Positions 1 to 7,005 of a stretch of 64,000 nucleotides of DNA are shown here, piece by piece. The number at the start of each line of letters is the position of its first letter. Within the stretch, counting starts at the first letter, position 1. The notes below the pieces were generated by a model, which was not told the origin of the DNA, did no database searches, and saw only the letters and a list, made by a program, of their open reading frames with translations. Both the position numbers and the translations under genes were made by a program. Origin of the DNA: Glycomyces albidus (GTDB lineage Bacteria; Actinomycetota; Actinomycetes; Mycobacteriales; Micromonosporaceae); NCBI RefSeq assembly GCF_009451885.1, contig NZ_WIAO01000027.1:1-64000 (forward strand), read 5' to 3'.

Positions 1-116
1 CCATCGGCCGCCTCAAGCGCTACCGCGCCATCGCCACCCGCTACGACAAGCTCGCCATCCGCTACGAAGCGGCCATCCAAGTCGCAATGATCCTCGACTG
101 GAAACCCAGTTCGTAA
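1..116 (+). CDS. IS5-type transposase, C-terminal fragment
   Basis: The left window edge cuts this gene. The visible 37 codons read LKRYRAIATRYDKLAIRYEA and end with IQVAMILDWKPSS and a TAA at 114-116. This tail (RYDKLA..Y.AA....A..LDW) is typical of the DDE-domain C-terminus of IS5-superfamily transposases, after the catalytic Glu. DDE residues, left end and inverted repeats lie outside the window, so completeness and activity cannot be judged. No clear right inverted repeat was found between the stop and the SDR gene at 236. Confidence 0.7.
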   Translation, partial: IGRLKRYRAIATRYDKLAIRYEAAIQVAMILDWKPSS

Positions 117-235
117 ACACGACCTAGTCGAACCCGGGCGCGCGGGCGAGCGGAGCGCCGCGTCCTCCCGCCCGCTGCGGTGCTCCGGAGGGCCCGGTGC
201 GCTCCCCCGGACCGGACGAGACACGACAGGTCAAA

Positions 236-1012
236 ATGAACGGCATGCAACTCAACAGTCCTGTCCTCATCACCGGAGCGAGCCACGGCCTGGGCCAGGC
301 CACCGCCTCGCTCCTGGCCTCCCAAGGCGTCCCGCTGGCCCTCTGCGCCCGCAACGCCGCGCCGCTGAACGAGTTCGCCGCGAAGCTGCGCGCCGAGCAC
401 GACATCCAGGTCGCGGTGCGCGCGTTCGACGTGAACGACGTCGAGATGCTCACCGAGTTCGTGCATGAGGCCGGGCGGCGGCTGGGCGACCTCGGCGGCG
501 TGGTCGCGAACGTCGGCGGCGCGCGCGGCCGCAGCCTCATCGACACCGAGGCCGACGACTGGGCCTACACGCTCGGCGTGAACGTGGTGAGCGCGATGAC
601 CGCGCTCAAGGCGTCCCTGCCGCAGCTGCGCCGCACCCGCGGCGCGGCGGTCCTGGTCTCGTCGATCTCCGGCTCGAAGCCGTCCCCCGGGCTGGCGTAC
701 GGCTCCACGAAGGCCGCGCTCAACCACGCCGCGACGATCCTGGGCCGGGAGCTGGGCCCGAGCGGCGTCCGCGTGAACGCGGTCGCGCCCGGGTCCATGC
801 TCATCCCCGACCGCAACTGGGACCGGCTGCGCGTGGCCGATCCGGGCCGCTACGAGGCGTTCCTCAACGAGTTCCCGTCGCGCGAGCTGGTCGACCCGCG
901 CGACGTCGCCGAGGTCATCGCGTTCCTGCTGTCGGACAAGGCGCGCGCGGTGAACGGCGCCGTCGTGCCGGTCGACGGCGGCCAGAACGCCCCGAGCGCC
1001 TACGGCTACTAG
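236..1012 (+). CDS. SDR-family NAD(P)-dependent oxidoreductase
   Basis: A 258-residue short-chain dehydrogenase, normal for classical SDRs. Visible landmarks are the cofactor loop TGASHGLG near residue 12, the NVGG segment near residue 90, the catalytic Ser in VSSISGS, the YGSTK (YxxxK) motif near residue 155, and a C-terminal GAVVPVDGG. The fold predicts a soluble enzyme that oxidises or reduces an alcohol or ketone; the substrate is not evident. ATG 236 is preferred over GTG 197 because the Rossmann strand begins right after it and an AGG lies 7 bases upstream. The gene sits alone behind a transposase remnant and converges on the MFS gene 13 bases away. Confidence 0.85.
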   Translation: MNGMQLNSPVLITGASHGLGQATASLLASQGVPLALCARNAAPLNEFAAKLRAEHDIQVAVRAFDVNDVEMLTEFVHEAGRRLGDLGGVVANVGGARGRSLIDTEADDWAYTLGVNVVSAMTALKASLPQLRRTRGAAVLVSSISGSKPSPGLAYGSTKAALNHAATILGRELGPSGVRVNAVAPGSMLIPDRNWDRLRVADPGRYEAFLNEFPSRELVDPRDVAEVIAFLLSDKARAVNGAVVPVDGGQNAPSAYGY

Positions 1013-1025
1013 GAGGCCGCGCAGC

Positions 1026-2369
1026 CTAGGAGGCGGGCTCCTCTGCCGGCTTCGCGATGCGGCCCATCAGGAACGGGACGACGGCGAGGGTGACCGCGGC
1101 GCAGCAGACGCACAGCACCCCGTAGCCGGCGTACTCGACGATCGGGCCGGACGCGATCCCGGCGCCCATGGCCGCGAGGCCCATGACCAGGTCGGAGAAG
1201 CCCTGCGTGGACGGGCGCTGCGCCGGGGAGACCGCGCCGGTGACGAGCGCGGCCGAGGCGACGGTCATCGCCGACCAGCCGAGGCCGAGCAGGATCAGGC
1301 CGATCGTGAGCCGCACGTGGTCGCCGAGCGGGGACGACCCGGAGACGACGCACGCGGCGACGAGGACCGCGGTCCCGGTGATGAGGATCGGCCGGGCCCC
1401 GTACCGGTCGACGAGCCGGCCGATCACCGGCGCGAGGACGTACATGGCGCCGACGTGGGCGCCGAGGACGAAGCCCACCACGGTGAGCGCGTCCTCGGGG
1501 TCCGCGACGCCGTGCCGGATGTGGAGGGCGGTCATCGCCATGACGCCGACCATGACGAAGTGGCCGAGGGCCGCGGCGACGACGCCGGTGCGCACGGCCG
1601 GGTTCGTCTTCGCCATCCGGTAGCCGTCCGCGACCGAGCGCTTCGGCGCGTCGGTCTCGCCGCTGATCTCCCGGGCCGTCAGCAGCGGGTCGGGCCGCAG
1701 CAGCACGGTGAGGAGGACGGCGGTGGTCAGGCACAGGACCCCGATCGCCGCCATCGAGCCGACGTACGCGGGCCCGCCGAACCAGCTGGTCCACACGCGT
1801 TCGGCCACGGCGGCGATCGAGGGACCGAACACCGAGCCGATCGTGGTGGCCCACACAATGAGCGCGAGGTGCGAGCCGCGGCGCGCGGCCGGGGCGAGGT
1901 CGGCGGCCGCGTACCGCGACTGGAGGCCCGCGAACGACGCCGAGCCGAGCAGGAAGTAGCCGCAGACGGCGACCACGGGGTTCTCGAGGTGGATCGCGGC
2001 GATGACGGCGAGGGTGCCGAGCACCGCGCACCCGTACCCGAACGCGAGGCCGCCGCGGCGGCCGTACCGCTCGGTGATGCGCACCGCCGGGACGACGACG
2101 AGGGCGGAGCCGCCGACGAAGAGGCTCTGCGCGAGCCCGGCGTAGGTGGAGGAGCCGGTCATGTCCTCGACGAGGAGTGCGCCGACGGCGATGCCGATGC
2201 CGACGGCCAGGCCGCCGAGGATCTGCGCGCCGAAGAGCGTGCGCAGGACGCGTCGCTGCAGCGGCGCAGTGTCCGGTAGAGCGCTGTCCTGTGAGGCGCT
2301 GTCGGATGGGGCGCTGTCGGATGGGGCGTTCTCCGGCGCGGTGTTGTCAGGTGGGGCGGTGGTGGTCAC
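1026..2369 (-). CDS. MFS transporter, probable drug or metabolite exporter
   Basis: A 447-residue membrane protein with about 12 hydrophobic segments in the 6+6 arrangement of the major facilitator superfamily. The loop after helix 2 reads RITERYGRRGGLAFG, matching the MFS loop 2-3 motif, and a related RLVDRYGARP follows in the second half. The first ~35 residues are a low-complexity Ser/Asp/Ala/Pro tail with near repeats (SDSAPSDSASQDSALPD), presumably cytoplasmic. The substrate is unknown. It is co-directional with the MocR-type regulator (44 bases between them) and may be transcribed with it. Confidence 0.85.
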   Translation of the reverse strand: MTTTAPPDNTAPENAPSDSAPSDSASQDSALPDTAPLQRRVLRTLFGAQILGGLAVGIGIAVGALLVEDMTGSSTYAGLAQSLFVGGSALVVVPAVRITERYGRRGGLAFGYGCAVLGTLAVIAAIHLENPVVAVCGYFLLGSASFAGLQSRYAAADLAPAARRGSHLALIVWATTIGSVFGPSIAAVAERVWTSWFGGPAYVGSMAAIGVLCLTTAVLLTVLLRPDPLLTAREISGETDAPKRSVADGYRMAKTNPAVRTGVVAAALGHFVMVGVMAMTALHIRHGVADPEDALTVVGFVLGAHVGAMYVLAPVIGRLVDRYGARPILITGTAVLVAACVVSGSSPLGDHVRLTIGLILLGLGWSAMTVASAALVTGAVSPAQRPSTQGFSDLVMGLAAMGAGIASGPIVEYAGYGVLCVCCAAVTLAVVPFLMGRIAKPAEEPAS

Positions 2370-2412
2370 GGGGGGTCCTTTCTGGAGTTGTGGCTATCTG
2401 GGGTCGCGGAGG

Positions 2413-3723
2413 TCAGATCGGCGGCGTCGCCGGTCCGGAGGCGTAGGCGATCGCGTCGGCGACCGCGGGCGCGACCGAGGGGTCGAGGCGGGCGGTGCTG
2501 ACCCGGATCCCCTGGGCGCCGTGGAAGGAGTAGCTGCGGCCCGGGGCCACCGCGTAGCCGTGGTCGCGCAGGGACACGACGGCGGCGGTCTCGTCCGCGA
2601 CCGGGACCCACAGGTTCAGGCCCGACGTGCCCCAGGTGGCGATGCCGCGCTCGGCGAGCGCGTCCCGAAGGGCCGCTTGGCGTTCGACGTAGACGGCGCC
2701 GGCGTGCCGGACCCGGGCCTCGGTGACCTCGTCGGTCCAAGCCGCGATCACGAAGTGCTGCAGGATGCACGAGACCCAGCCGTGCCCGAGCGCCATGCGG
2801 CCCTGGATGCGCGCCTTCGTGTCCGGGTCGGCCGCGACGAGCGCGGTGCGCAGGTCCGGGCCGTAGGGCTTGGAGACCGAGCGGACGAACATCCACCGCT
2901 CGGCCGCGTCGGCGACCACGTGCAGCGGCGTCTGCGACAGCTCGGCCCAGTGGTCGTCCTCGATGACGAACACCCCGGGGTGCCTGCCGACCACCTCGCG
3001 GAGTTCGGCGGCGCGCTCGGCGGAGACCGTTGCGCCCGTGGGGTTCTGGCCGCGCGAGGTGAGGATGAACGCGCGCGCGCCGGAGGTGAGGGCGGCGTCG
3101 AGCTCGGCGGCGATCGGGCCGTCGCCGTCGATCGCGACCGGCGTGATCTGGTACCCGGCAGAGAGCAGCAGGTCGCGCCCGTTGGCCCAGGTCGGCTCTT
3201 CGACGGCGACGGTGTCGCCGGGTTCGAGCCGGGCCGCGAGGCCGCGCTCGAACGCGTCGAGGGCACCGGAGGTGACGGTGAGCTCGCCGCTGACGCCGTC
3301 GGCCGCGAACCGGTCCCGGGCGAGGTCGAGGAGGTCCGGGCAGGGGCCGCCGTCCCGGTAGTTCCCGTGGATGATCTCGACCTGCGGCTTCAGGGCGCCG
3401 AGGTCGGGCAGGAGCGCCGGGTCGGGCTCGCCGGAGACGAGATCGAGCACTCCTGAAGGGACGGTGAGGGTTCCGGTGGGGGTGAACGCGGAGCGCTGGC
3501 GGATGAAGGTGCCGGCGCGCCCGCCGGTCTCGACCACGCCGCGCTCGCGCAGCCGCCGGTAGGCGGAGGCGACGGTGCCGGCGGCGACGCCGAGGTCGGC
3601 GGCGAGCTTGCGGACGGGAGGCAGGGTGCGGCCCGGCGCGAGCTGCCCGGAGCGCACGCCGGACTCGATGCTGGCGGCGATCTCGGTTGCCGCGGACCCG
3701 GTGATCTGATACTGTACCGACAT
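2413..3723 (-). CDS. MocR/PdxR-type regulator (GntR HTH fused to class I aminotransferase)
   Basis: A 436-residue chimeric regulator. Residues 1-75 form a GntR-type winged helix (SGQLAPGRTLPPVRKLAADL, then VAAGTVASAYRRL). The rest is a fold-type I aminotransferase domain with the PLP lysine in SVSKPYGPDLR. MocR proteins sense PLP or a PLP adduct and often regulate a divergent gene, here the flavin-nucleotide-binding protein at 3788, 64 bases away. A GTATCAG inverted repeat fills that gap and a near-consensus promoter places the transcript start within a few bases of the ATG, so the mRNA is probably leaderless. The effector and the regulated pathway are inferred from the family only. Confidence 0.85.
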   Translation of the reverse strand: MSVQYQITGSAATEIAASIESGVRSGQLAPGRTLPPVRKLAADLGVAAGTVASAYRRLRERGVVETGGRAGTFIRQRSAFTPTGTLTVPSGVLDLVSGEPDPALLPDLGALKPQVEIIHGNYRDGGPCPDLLDLARDRFAADGVSGELTVTSGALDAFERGLAARLEPGDTVAVEEPTWANGRDLLLSAGYQITPVAIDGDGPIAAELDAALTSGARAFILTSRGQNPTGATVSAERAAELREVVGRHPGVFVIEDDHWAELSQTPLHVVADAAERWMFVRSVSKPYGPDLRTALVAADPDTKARIQGRMALGHGWVSCILQHFVIAAWTDEVTEARVRHAGAVYVERQAALRDALAERGIATWGTSGLNLWVPVADETAAVVSLRDHGYAVAPGRSYSFHGAQGIRVSTARLDPSVAPAVADAIAYASGPATPPI

Positions 3724-3742
3724 AACTCGAGCATTGTATCAG
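3706..3742. promoter_or_regulatory. Candidate MocR operator (GTATCAG inverted repeat)
   Basis: CTGATAC (3706-3712) and GTATCAG (3736-3742) are perfect inverted copies 23 bases apart, each next to a GTAC core. They flank the start of the MocR gene and overlap its -10 box, as expected for autoregulation and control of the divergent gene. Binding is inferred. Confidence 0.4.
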
Positions 3743-3761
3743 TACAAAACTTGCTTGTCCA
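3733..3761 (-). promoter_or_regulatory. Sigma-A-type promoter of the MocR gene, leaderless
   Basis: On the minus strand TGGACA (3761-3756) and TACAAT (3738-3733) are separated by exactly 17 bases; each differs from consensus at one position. The ATG begins 9 bases after the -10 box, so transcription should start at or within three bases of the start codon. Confidence 0.65.
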
Positions 3762-3787
3762 GTCCATAGATGGGAGCCCCCCCCGCG

Positions 3788-4405
3788 ATGTCCACCCTCG
3801 AGACCCCCTCCACCGGCCGGTTCGAGCAGACCGAGCGCACGACCCCCAAGCGCTCCCGCGAGCGGGTCACCTACGAGCGGGCCGACGCCTACCGCGTCCT
3901 CGACGAGGCGCTCTTCGTCGACCTGGCCTTCGTCGGCCCCGACGGCGCGCCCCGCGTGCTCCCCACCTTCCACGTCCGCGTCGGGGACACCCTCTACCTG
4001 CACGGCTCGACCGGCGGCAGCATGGGCCTCGGCGGCAGCAAGGGCTTCCCGGTGAGCGTCACCGCGACCGTCGTGGACGGGCTCGTCTTCTCCAAGAGCT
4101 GGTTCCACCACTCCATGAACTACCGCAGCGTGGTCGTCCACGCCGACGCGCGGCTCATCGAGGACCCCGACGAGCGCTGGAACGTCTTCAAGGCCCTCAT
4201 CGACCGGTTCGCCGAGGGCCGCTCCGAGCGGTCCCGCGAGGCCAGCCCGAAGGAGAACGCGGCGTCGGCCCTCCTCGCCATCCCGCTCGAGGAGGTCTCG
4301 ATCAAGCAGCGCGCCGGCGGCCCCATCGAAGAGCCCGAGGACGAGGACCTGCCGTTCGAGAACGGCGTCGCGAACGTGAGGACGCTCGTCACGGGACGGC
4401 TGTGA
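3788..4405 (+). CDS. Pyridoxamine 5'-phosphate oxidase-like flavin-nucleotide-binding protein
   Basis: A 205-residue soluble protein with the split-barrel fold of the PNPOx-like/FMN-binding superfamily: LFVDLAFVGPDGAPRVLPTF (strands 1-2), then TLYLHGSTGG and a His-rich SWFHHSMNYRSVV. Members bind FMN, F420 or heme; the cofactor here is not evident. ATG 3788 is chosen because GGGAG lies 11 bases upstream; an in-frame ATG at 3770 would add six residues. Its position divergent from a MocR regulator suggests regulation by that protein. The candidate small RNA follows directly. Confidence 0.75.
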   Translation: MSTLETPSTGRFEQTERTTPKRSRERVTYERADAYRVLDEALFVDLAFVGPDGAPRVLPTFHVRVGDTLYLHGSTGGSMGLGGSKGFPVSVTATVVDGLVFSKSWFHHSMNYRSVVVHADARLIEDPDERWNVFKALIDRFAEGRSERSREASPKENAASALLAIPLEEVSIKQRAGGPIEEPEDEDLPFENGVANVRTLVTGRL

Positions 4406-4441
4406 CCAGGCTGACGCGACGTGCGGTTGTAGACTGCGATC

Positions 4442-4580
4442 CGCGCGGTGCCGGACCCGGTTCTGCTTTCGGGACTGAATGGATGTTCCGAGGGTGTGAG
4501 CGGGTCGTGGGAACTTCCGGCTCTGAGCCGGTCCGGTGCCGGGAGCGCAGCAGGGCGGGCCTTCGGGCCCGCCCTGTTCT
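4442..4580 (+). ncRNA. Candidate structured small RNA with own promoter and terminator
   Basis: After the flavoprotein stop (4405) a good -10 box TAGACT lies at 4430-4435. From about 4442 the sequence folds on paper as an interrupted long hairpin: GCGC 4443-4446 with 4545-4548, CCGGACC 4451-4457 with GGTCCGG 4530-4536, and an apical GTTCC 4484-4488 with GGAAC 4510-4514. A C(TTCG)G-capped hairpin follows at 4551-4576. No clear -35 box was found. The region lies between convergent genes and has no convincing ORF. It lacks the SRP RNA tetraloop signature and is too short for tmRNA or RNase P. Function unknown. Confidence 0.4.
4551..4576 (+). terminator. Hairpin terminator with TTCG tetraloop
   Basis: CAGGGCGGGC pairs perfectly with GCCCGCCCTG, closed by C(TTCG)G. 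There is no long T run, which is common in high-GC actinobacteria. It lies between convergent genes and can serve the small RNA candidate and the facing ThuA-like gene. Confidence 0.7.
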
Positions 4581-4619
4581 CGTCCTATGCAGCAGAAGCT
4601 GACGCTGACGCTGCGCCGC

Positions 4620-5489
4620 TTACGCTTTGAGCTCCGCCGCTTCGGCCATCTCGGCCTCGCGCCGCGTCTCGTCCTTGTCCAGGCGCCACACCGCGATCGA
4701 GCCGCCACCGGCGACCGCGACGACGAACAGCACGAAGGTCCACGTGTAGGGCCAGTTCGGGGCCGCGTCGTCGGAGTTCTGGAGCAGTACGCCCTCCTCG
4801 CCGGCCGCCCACCAGATGCCCTGGCGGATGAGCTGCAGGAAGTCCCGGTCGCCCCAGGTCTTCCCGGCGCCGCCCGGGGAGGCGTAGAACGCGTTGTACG
4901 TCTCGGAGTTCCATGCCACCGGGTCGCCGGAGCCGAGCTGGGCGAGCACGGTGGACTCCGGCTGCGCCGGGGCGGGATCGAAGTAGAACCACCGCTCGGT
5001 GACCTTGAGCTCCTCGTCGAGGCCGTCGGTGATCGGCGAGCCCGCGTTGAAGGAGACCTCCTGCTCGGAGGCCGGCTCCTGGGGCGGCGTCAGCGCCGTC
5101 GCGCCGAGCAGCTCCTGGTAGAAGTCCCAATCGGGCTCGCTCGCGGCGGCCGTGTTCGTGGCGACGAACCCGCCGCCGCGGTTGATGAACGCGTGCAGCG
5201 ACGCCTGCTGCGCCTCGTCGAGGATGTCCACGCCGGTGTTGAGGAACATGACCACGTCGATGCCGTCGAGGTCTTCCAGGTTCCCCGGCTCGCCCTCGAT
5301 GAGGGTGAAGTTCCAGCGGCGCGCCTCCATCTGGAGGCGCTCGATCGCGAAGTCGGCCACGTCCTGGGCTTCGTTCCCGGTCGTCAGCACCAGGACCTGG
5401 GGGCCGCCGGCGGCGAGGGCCGCCGAGGGGGCGAAGGCGGGCGCGCAGGCCAACGCGACGATGATGCACAGTCGCAGGAGGGTTCTCAA
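4620..5489 (-). CDS. ThuA-domain protein, exported and membrane-anchored
   Basis: A 289-residue protein. With TTG 5489 as start it opens with a clean signal peptide (MRTLLRLCIIVALACAPAF, then an AxA cleavage region), and GGAG sits 6 bases upstream. The body is a ThuA-like flavodoxin/amidotransferase-type fold (VLVLTTGNEAQDV, VVMFLNTGVDIL, GGGFVATNTAA). A C-terminal helix (FVLFVVAVAGGGSIAVW) would anchor it with a short charged cytoplasmic tail. ThuA domains occur in sugar-utilisation loci and as extracellular modules; no sugar genes are adjacent. A longer start at 5570 is possible but would bury the signal peptide. Confidence 0.7.
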   Translation of the reverse strand: MRTLLRLCIIVALACAPAFAPSAALAAGGPQVLVLTTGNEAQDVADFAIERLQMEARRWNFTLIEGEPGNLEDLDGIDVVMFLNTGVDILDEAQQASLHAFINRGGGFVATNTAAASEPDWDFYQELLGATALTPPQEPASEQEVSFNAGSPITDGLDEELKVTERWFYFDPAPAQPESTVLAQLGSGDPVAWNSETYNAFYASPGGAGKTWGDRDFLQLIRQGIWWAAGEEGVLLQNSDDAAPNWPYTWTFVLFVVAVAGGGSIAVWRLDKDETRREAEMAEAAELKA

Positions 5490-5520
5490 CGTCAACTCCA
5501 AGATGCCGGTCTGGTTCACC

Positions 5521-5700
5521 TCATAGCGAATCACGGCGATCCGAGGCGTCGGCAGGCAGATCACCCTCAATCCTCAGACTGCTCTCCAAACGGTAGACGA
5601 CCTCAGCATTGAGTGATCGCCGAGAAGCCTTGGCCCTCGCCGACAACCGGGCGTGCAGGTCGGACGGCAGCCGCAGCGTAAGACGTGTTTCAGGTTCCAT
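5521..5700 (-). CDS. Ribbon-helix-helix (Arc/HicB-type) DNA-binding protein beside TnpB
   Basis: A 59-residue protein opening METRLTLRLP-like (MEPETRLTLRLPSDL), followed by LSARAKASRRSLNAEVVYRL. The N-terminal strand, two helices and the SLNAEVV turn match the Arc/MetJ ribbon-helix-helix fold, normally a dimeric DNA-binding protein. It is divergent from tnpB with only 30 A+T-rich bases between the two ATGs, so a dimer bound there could control both genes. Its codon use is less G/C-biased than its neighbours, like tnpB, suggesting the pair moved together. No toxin partner is adjacent. Whether it is a transposon gene or a host gene next to the insertion is not settled. Confidence 0.7.
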   Translation of the reverse strand: MEPETRLTLRLPSDLHARLSARAKASRRSLNAEVVYRLESSLRIEGDLPADASDRRDSL

Positions 5701-5730
5701 GGCCAGAAATCATAGTGGTATTTTGGTGTC

Positions 5731-6933
5731 ATGACGACACCAGTGACGGAGCCGAAGTCCGGTCACGCCCGGTACACCTATCGACTCCGGGTGTCGTCGA
5801 ATGCAGAGGCGGCCCTGCGCGAAGAGTGGGATCGCTGCCGATGGGTCTGGAATCAATGCGTCGCCGCCTCCCGTGAAGCCCATCGAGTCGGAGACACATG
5901 CGGACCCGCCCAGCTCGACAAACGACTTACAGGGTGGCGCTCCGAACACCACTGGCTCGGGAGCGGCGCATCAGTGCCGCAGCAGCAGACGATCCGTGAT
6001 TTCGCCGCATCCCGAGCCAAAGCGATGAAGGACATCAAGGACCGGCTTCCGACACGGCGCCGAGCGGGCATGCCTCACTTCAAGAAGAAGGATCTCGCCT
6101 CGCCCACACTCAACTACACGCTGCGGGGCTTCCGGATCAAGGACGAGAGACTCAAGCTGGCGGGCGGCATCTCGCTCACGGTCGTGTGGTCCCGGCCGCT
6201 TCCTGCGGCGCCGTCAAGCGTGAGGATCCACCTCGATCAACTCGGCCACTGGTATGCCTCGTTCGTCGTCCCTTCCAAGACTGAGCCGCTGCCCGCAACC
6301 GGCGCGGTGATCGGCATCGACTGGGGCGTAACCGTTATCGCTACGACAACCTCCGATGATCACGACCTCCCGCATCCCTCGCATGGAAAACGGTCAGCGG
6401 GAAAGCTCGCCCACTACCAGCGCATGATGGCGCGGCGGCGCCGGCCGAAGGGAAAGGGGCCGACCCGGGGGTACCTCAGGGCCAGGCAGCAGGTCGCGAA
6501 GACGTTCAAGAAGGTTGCCAGGCAGCGGGCCGACACCGCTCGGAAGTGGGCGAAACGCGTCGTGCGAAACCATGACCGCATCGCAGCAGAAGACTTTCGA
6601 CCGAAGTTCTTGGCACGATCCGCGCTTGCCAAGAAGTCCGCAGACGGAGCCATCGGCGCCACCAAGACCGCACTCATCGAGATGAGCCGGAAGCACGGTC
6701 GTGACTTGCGGCTCATCCACCCGTCTTACACCACAACGGACTGCTCACAGTGCGGAGCGAGAGCCAAGCACGCACTCCCCCTCTCCCAACGTATCTACGC
6801 TTGCACCGTGTGCGGAGCCGTCTCACCTCGAGACAAGAACTCCGCACACGTGATGCTGGCCCGGGCAGGTTTCGTCCCGGATGGTGTTGATCGCGTCAGA
6901 CTCGTTCGTTCGCAGGGCGATCGTGCAGCGTGA
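5731..6933 (+). CDS. tnpB: TnpB, RNA-guided endonuclease of an IS200/IS605-type element
   Basis: A 400-residue TnpB of normal length. The RuvC triad appears intact: Asp197 in GIDWGV, Glu287 in AAEDF and Asp368 in PRDKNSAH. The zinc ribbon reads CSQCGAR and CTVCGA near residues 335-360, and the N-terminus has the usual YRLR and CRWVWNQCV motifs. TnpB cuts DNA guided by an RNA from the element's right end and promotes element retention. No TnpA transposase is present, so the element is probably immobile alone. The gene has lower G+C and a less biased third position than its neighbours, consistent with transfer. A ribbon-helix-helix gene lies divergently upstream and the right-end hairpin starts 9 bases after the stop. 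Confidence 0.92.
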   Translation: MTTPVTEPKSGHARYTYRLRVSSNAEAALREEWDRCRWVWNQCVAASREAHRVGDTCGPAQLDKRLTGWRSEHHWLGSGASVPQQQTIRDFAASRAKAMKDIKDRLPTRRRAGMPHFKKKDLASPTLNYTLRGFRIKDERLKLAGGISLTVVWSRPLPAAPSSVRIHLDQLGHWYASFVVPSKTEPLPATGAVIGIDWGVTVIATTTSDDHDLPHPSHGKRSAGKLAHYQRMMARRRRPKGKGPTRGYLRARQQVAKTFKKVARQRADTARKWAKRVVRNHDRIAAEDFRPKFLARSALAKKSADGAIGATKTALIEMSRKHGRDLRLIHPSYTTTDCSQCGARAKHALPLSQRIYACTVCGAVSPRDKNSAHVMLARAGFVPDGVDRVRLVRSQGDRAA

Positions 6934-6971
6934 GCCTGAAATCCCCTCCCTAGCGGGAGGGGAGGATTCAA
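6934..6971 (+). mobile_element. Right end of the TnpB element / 3' end of its guide RNA scaffold
   Basis: TCCCCTCCC (6942-6950) and GGGAGGGGA (6955-6963) form a perfect 9-bp stem with loop TAGC, followed by GGATTCAA. A G/C hairpin followed by a GGAT..TCAA end is typical of IS605-type right ends in actinobacteria. By analogy with characterised TnpB systems the RNA scaffold would finish here and the guide would be the flanking host sequence from about 6972, matching the site of insertion beside the M23 gene. Confidence 0.6.
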
Positions 6972-7005
6972 GCGCCCACCATATCGGGCCCCGCGGTCGG
7001 GCGTG

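Noticed and set aside
4442-4580. SRP (4.5S) RNA
   Set aside because: The conserved GGAAGGAAGCAG-like loop of bacterial SRP RNA is absent.
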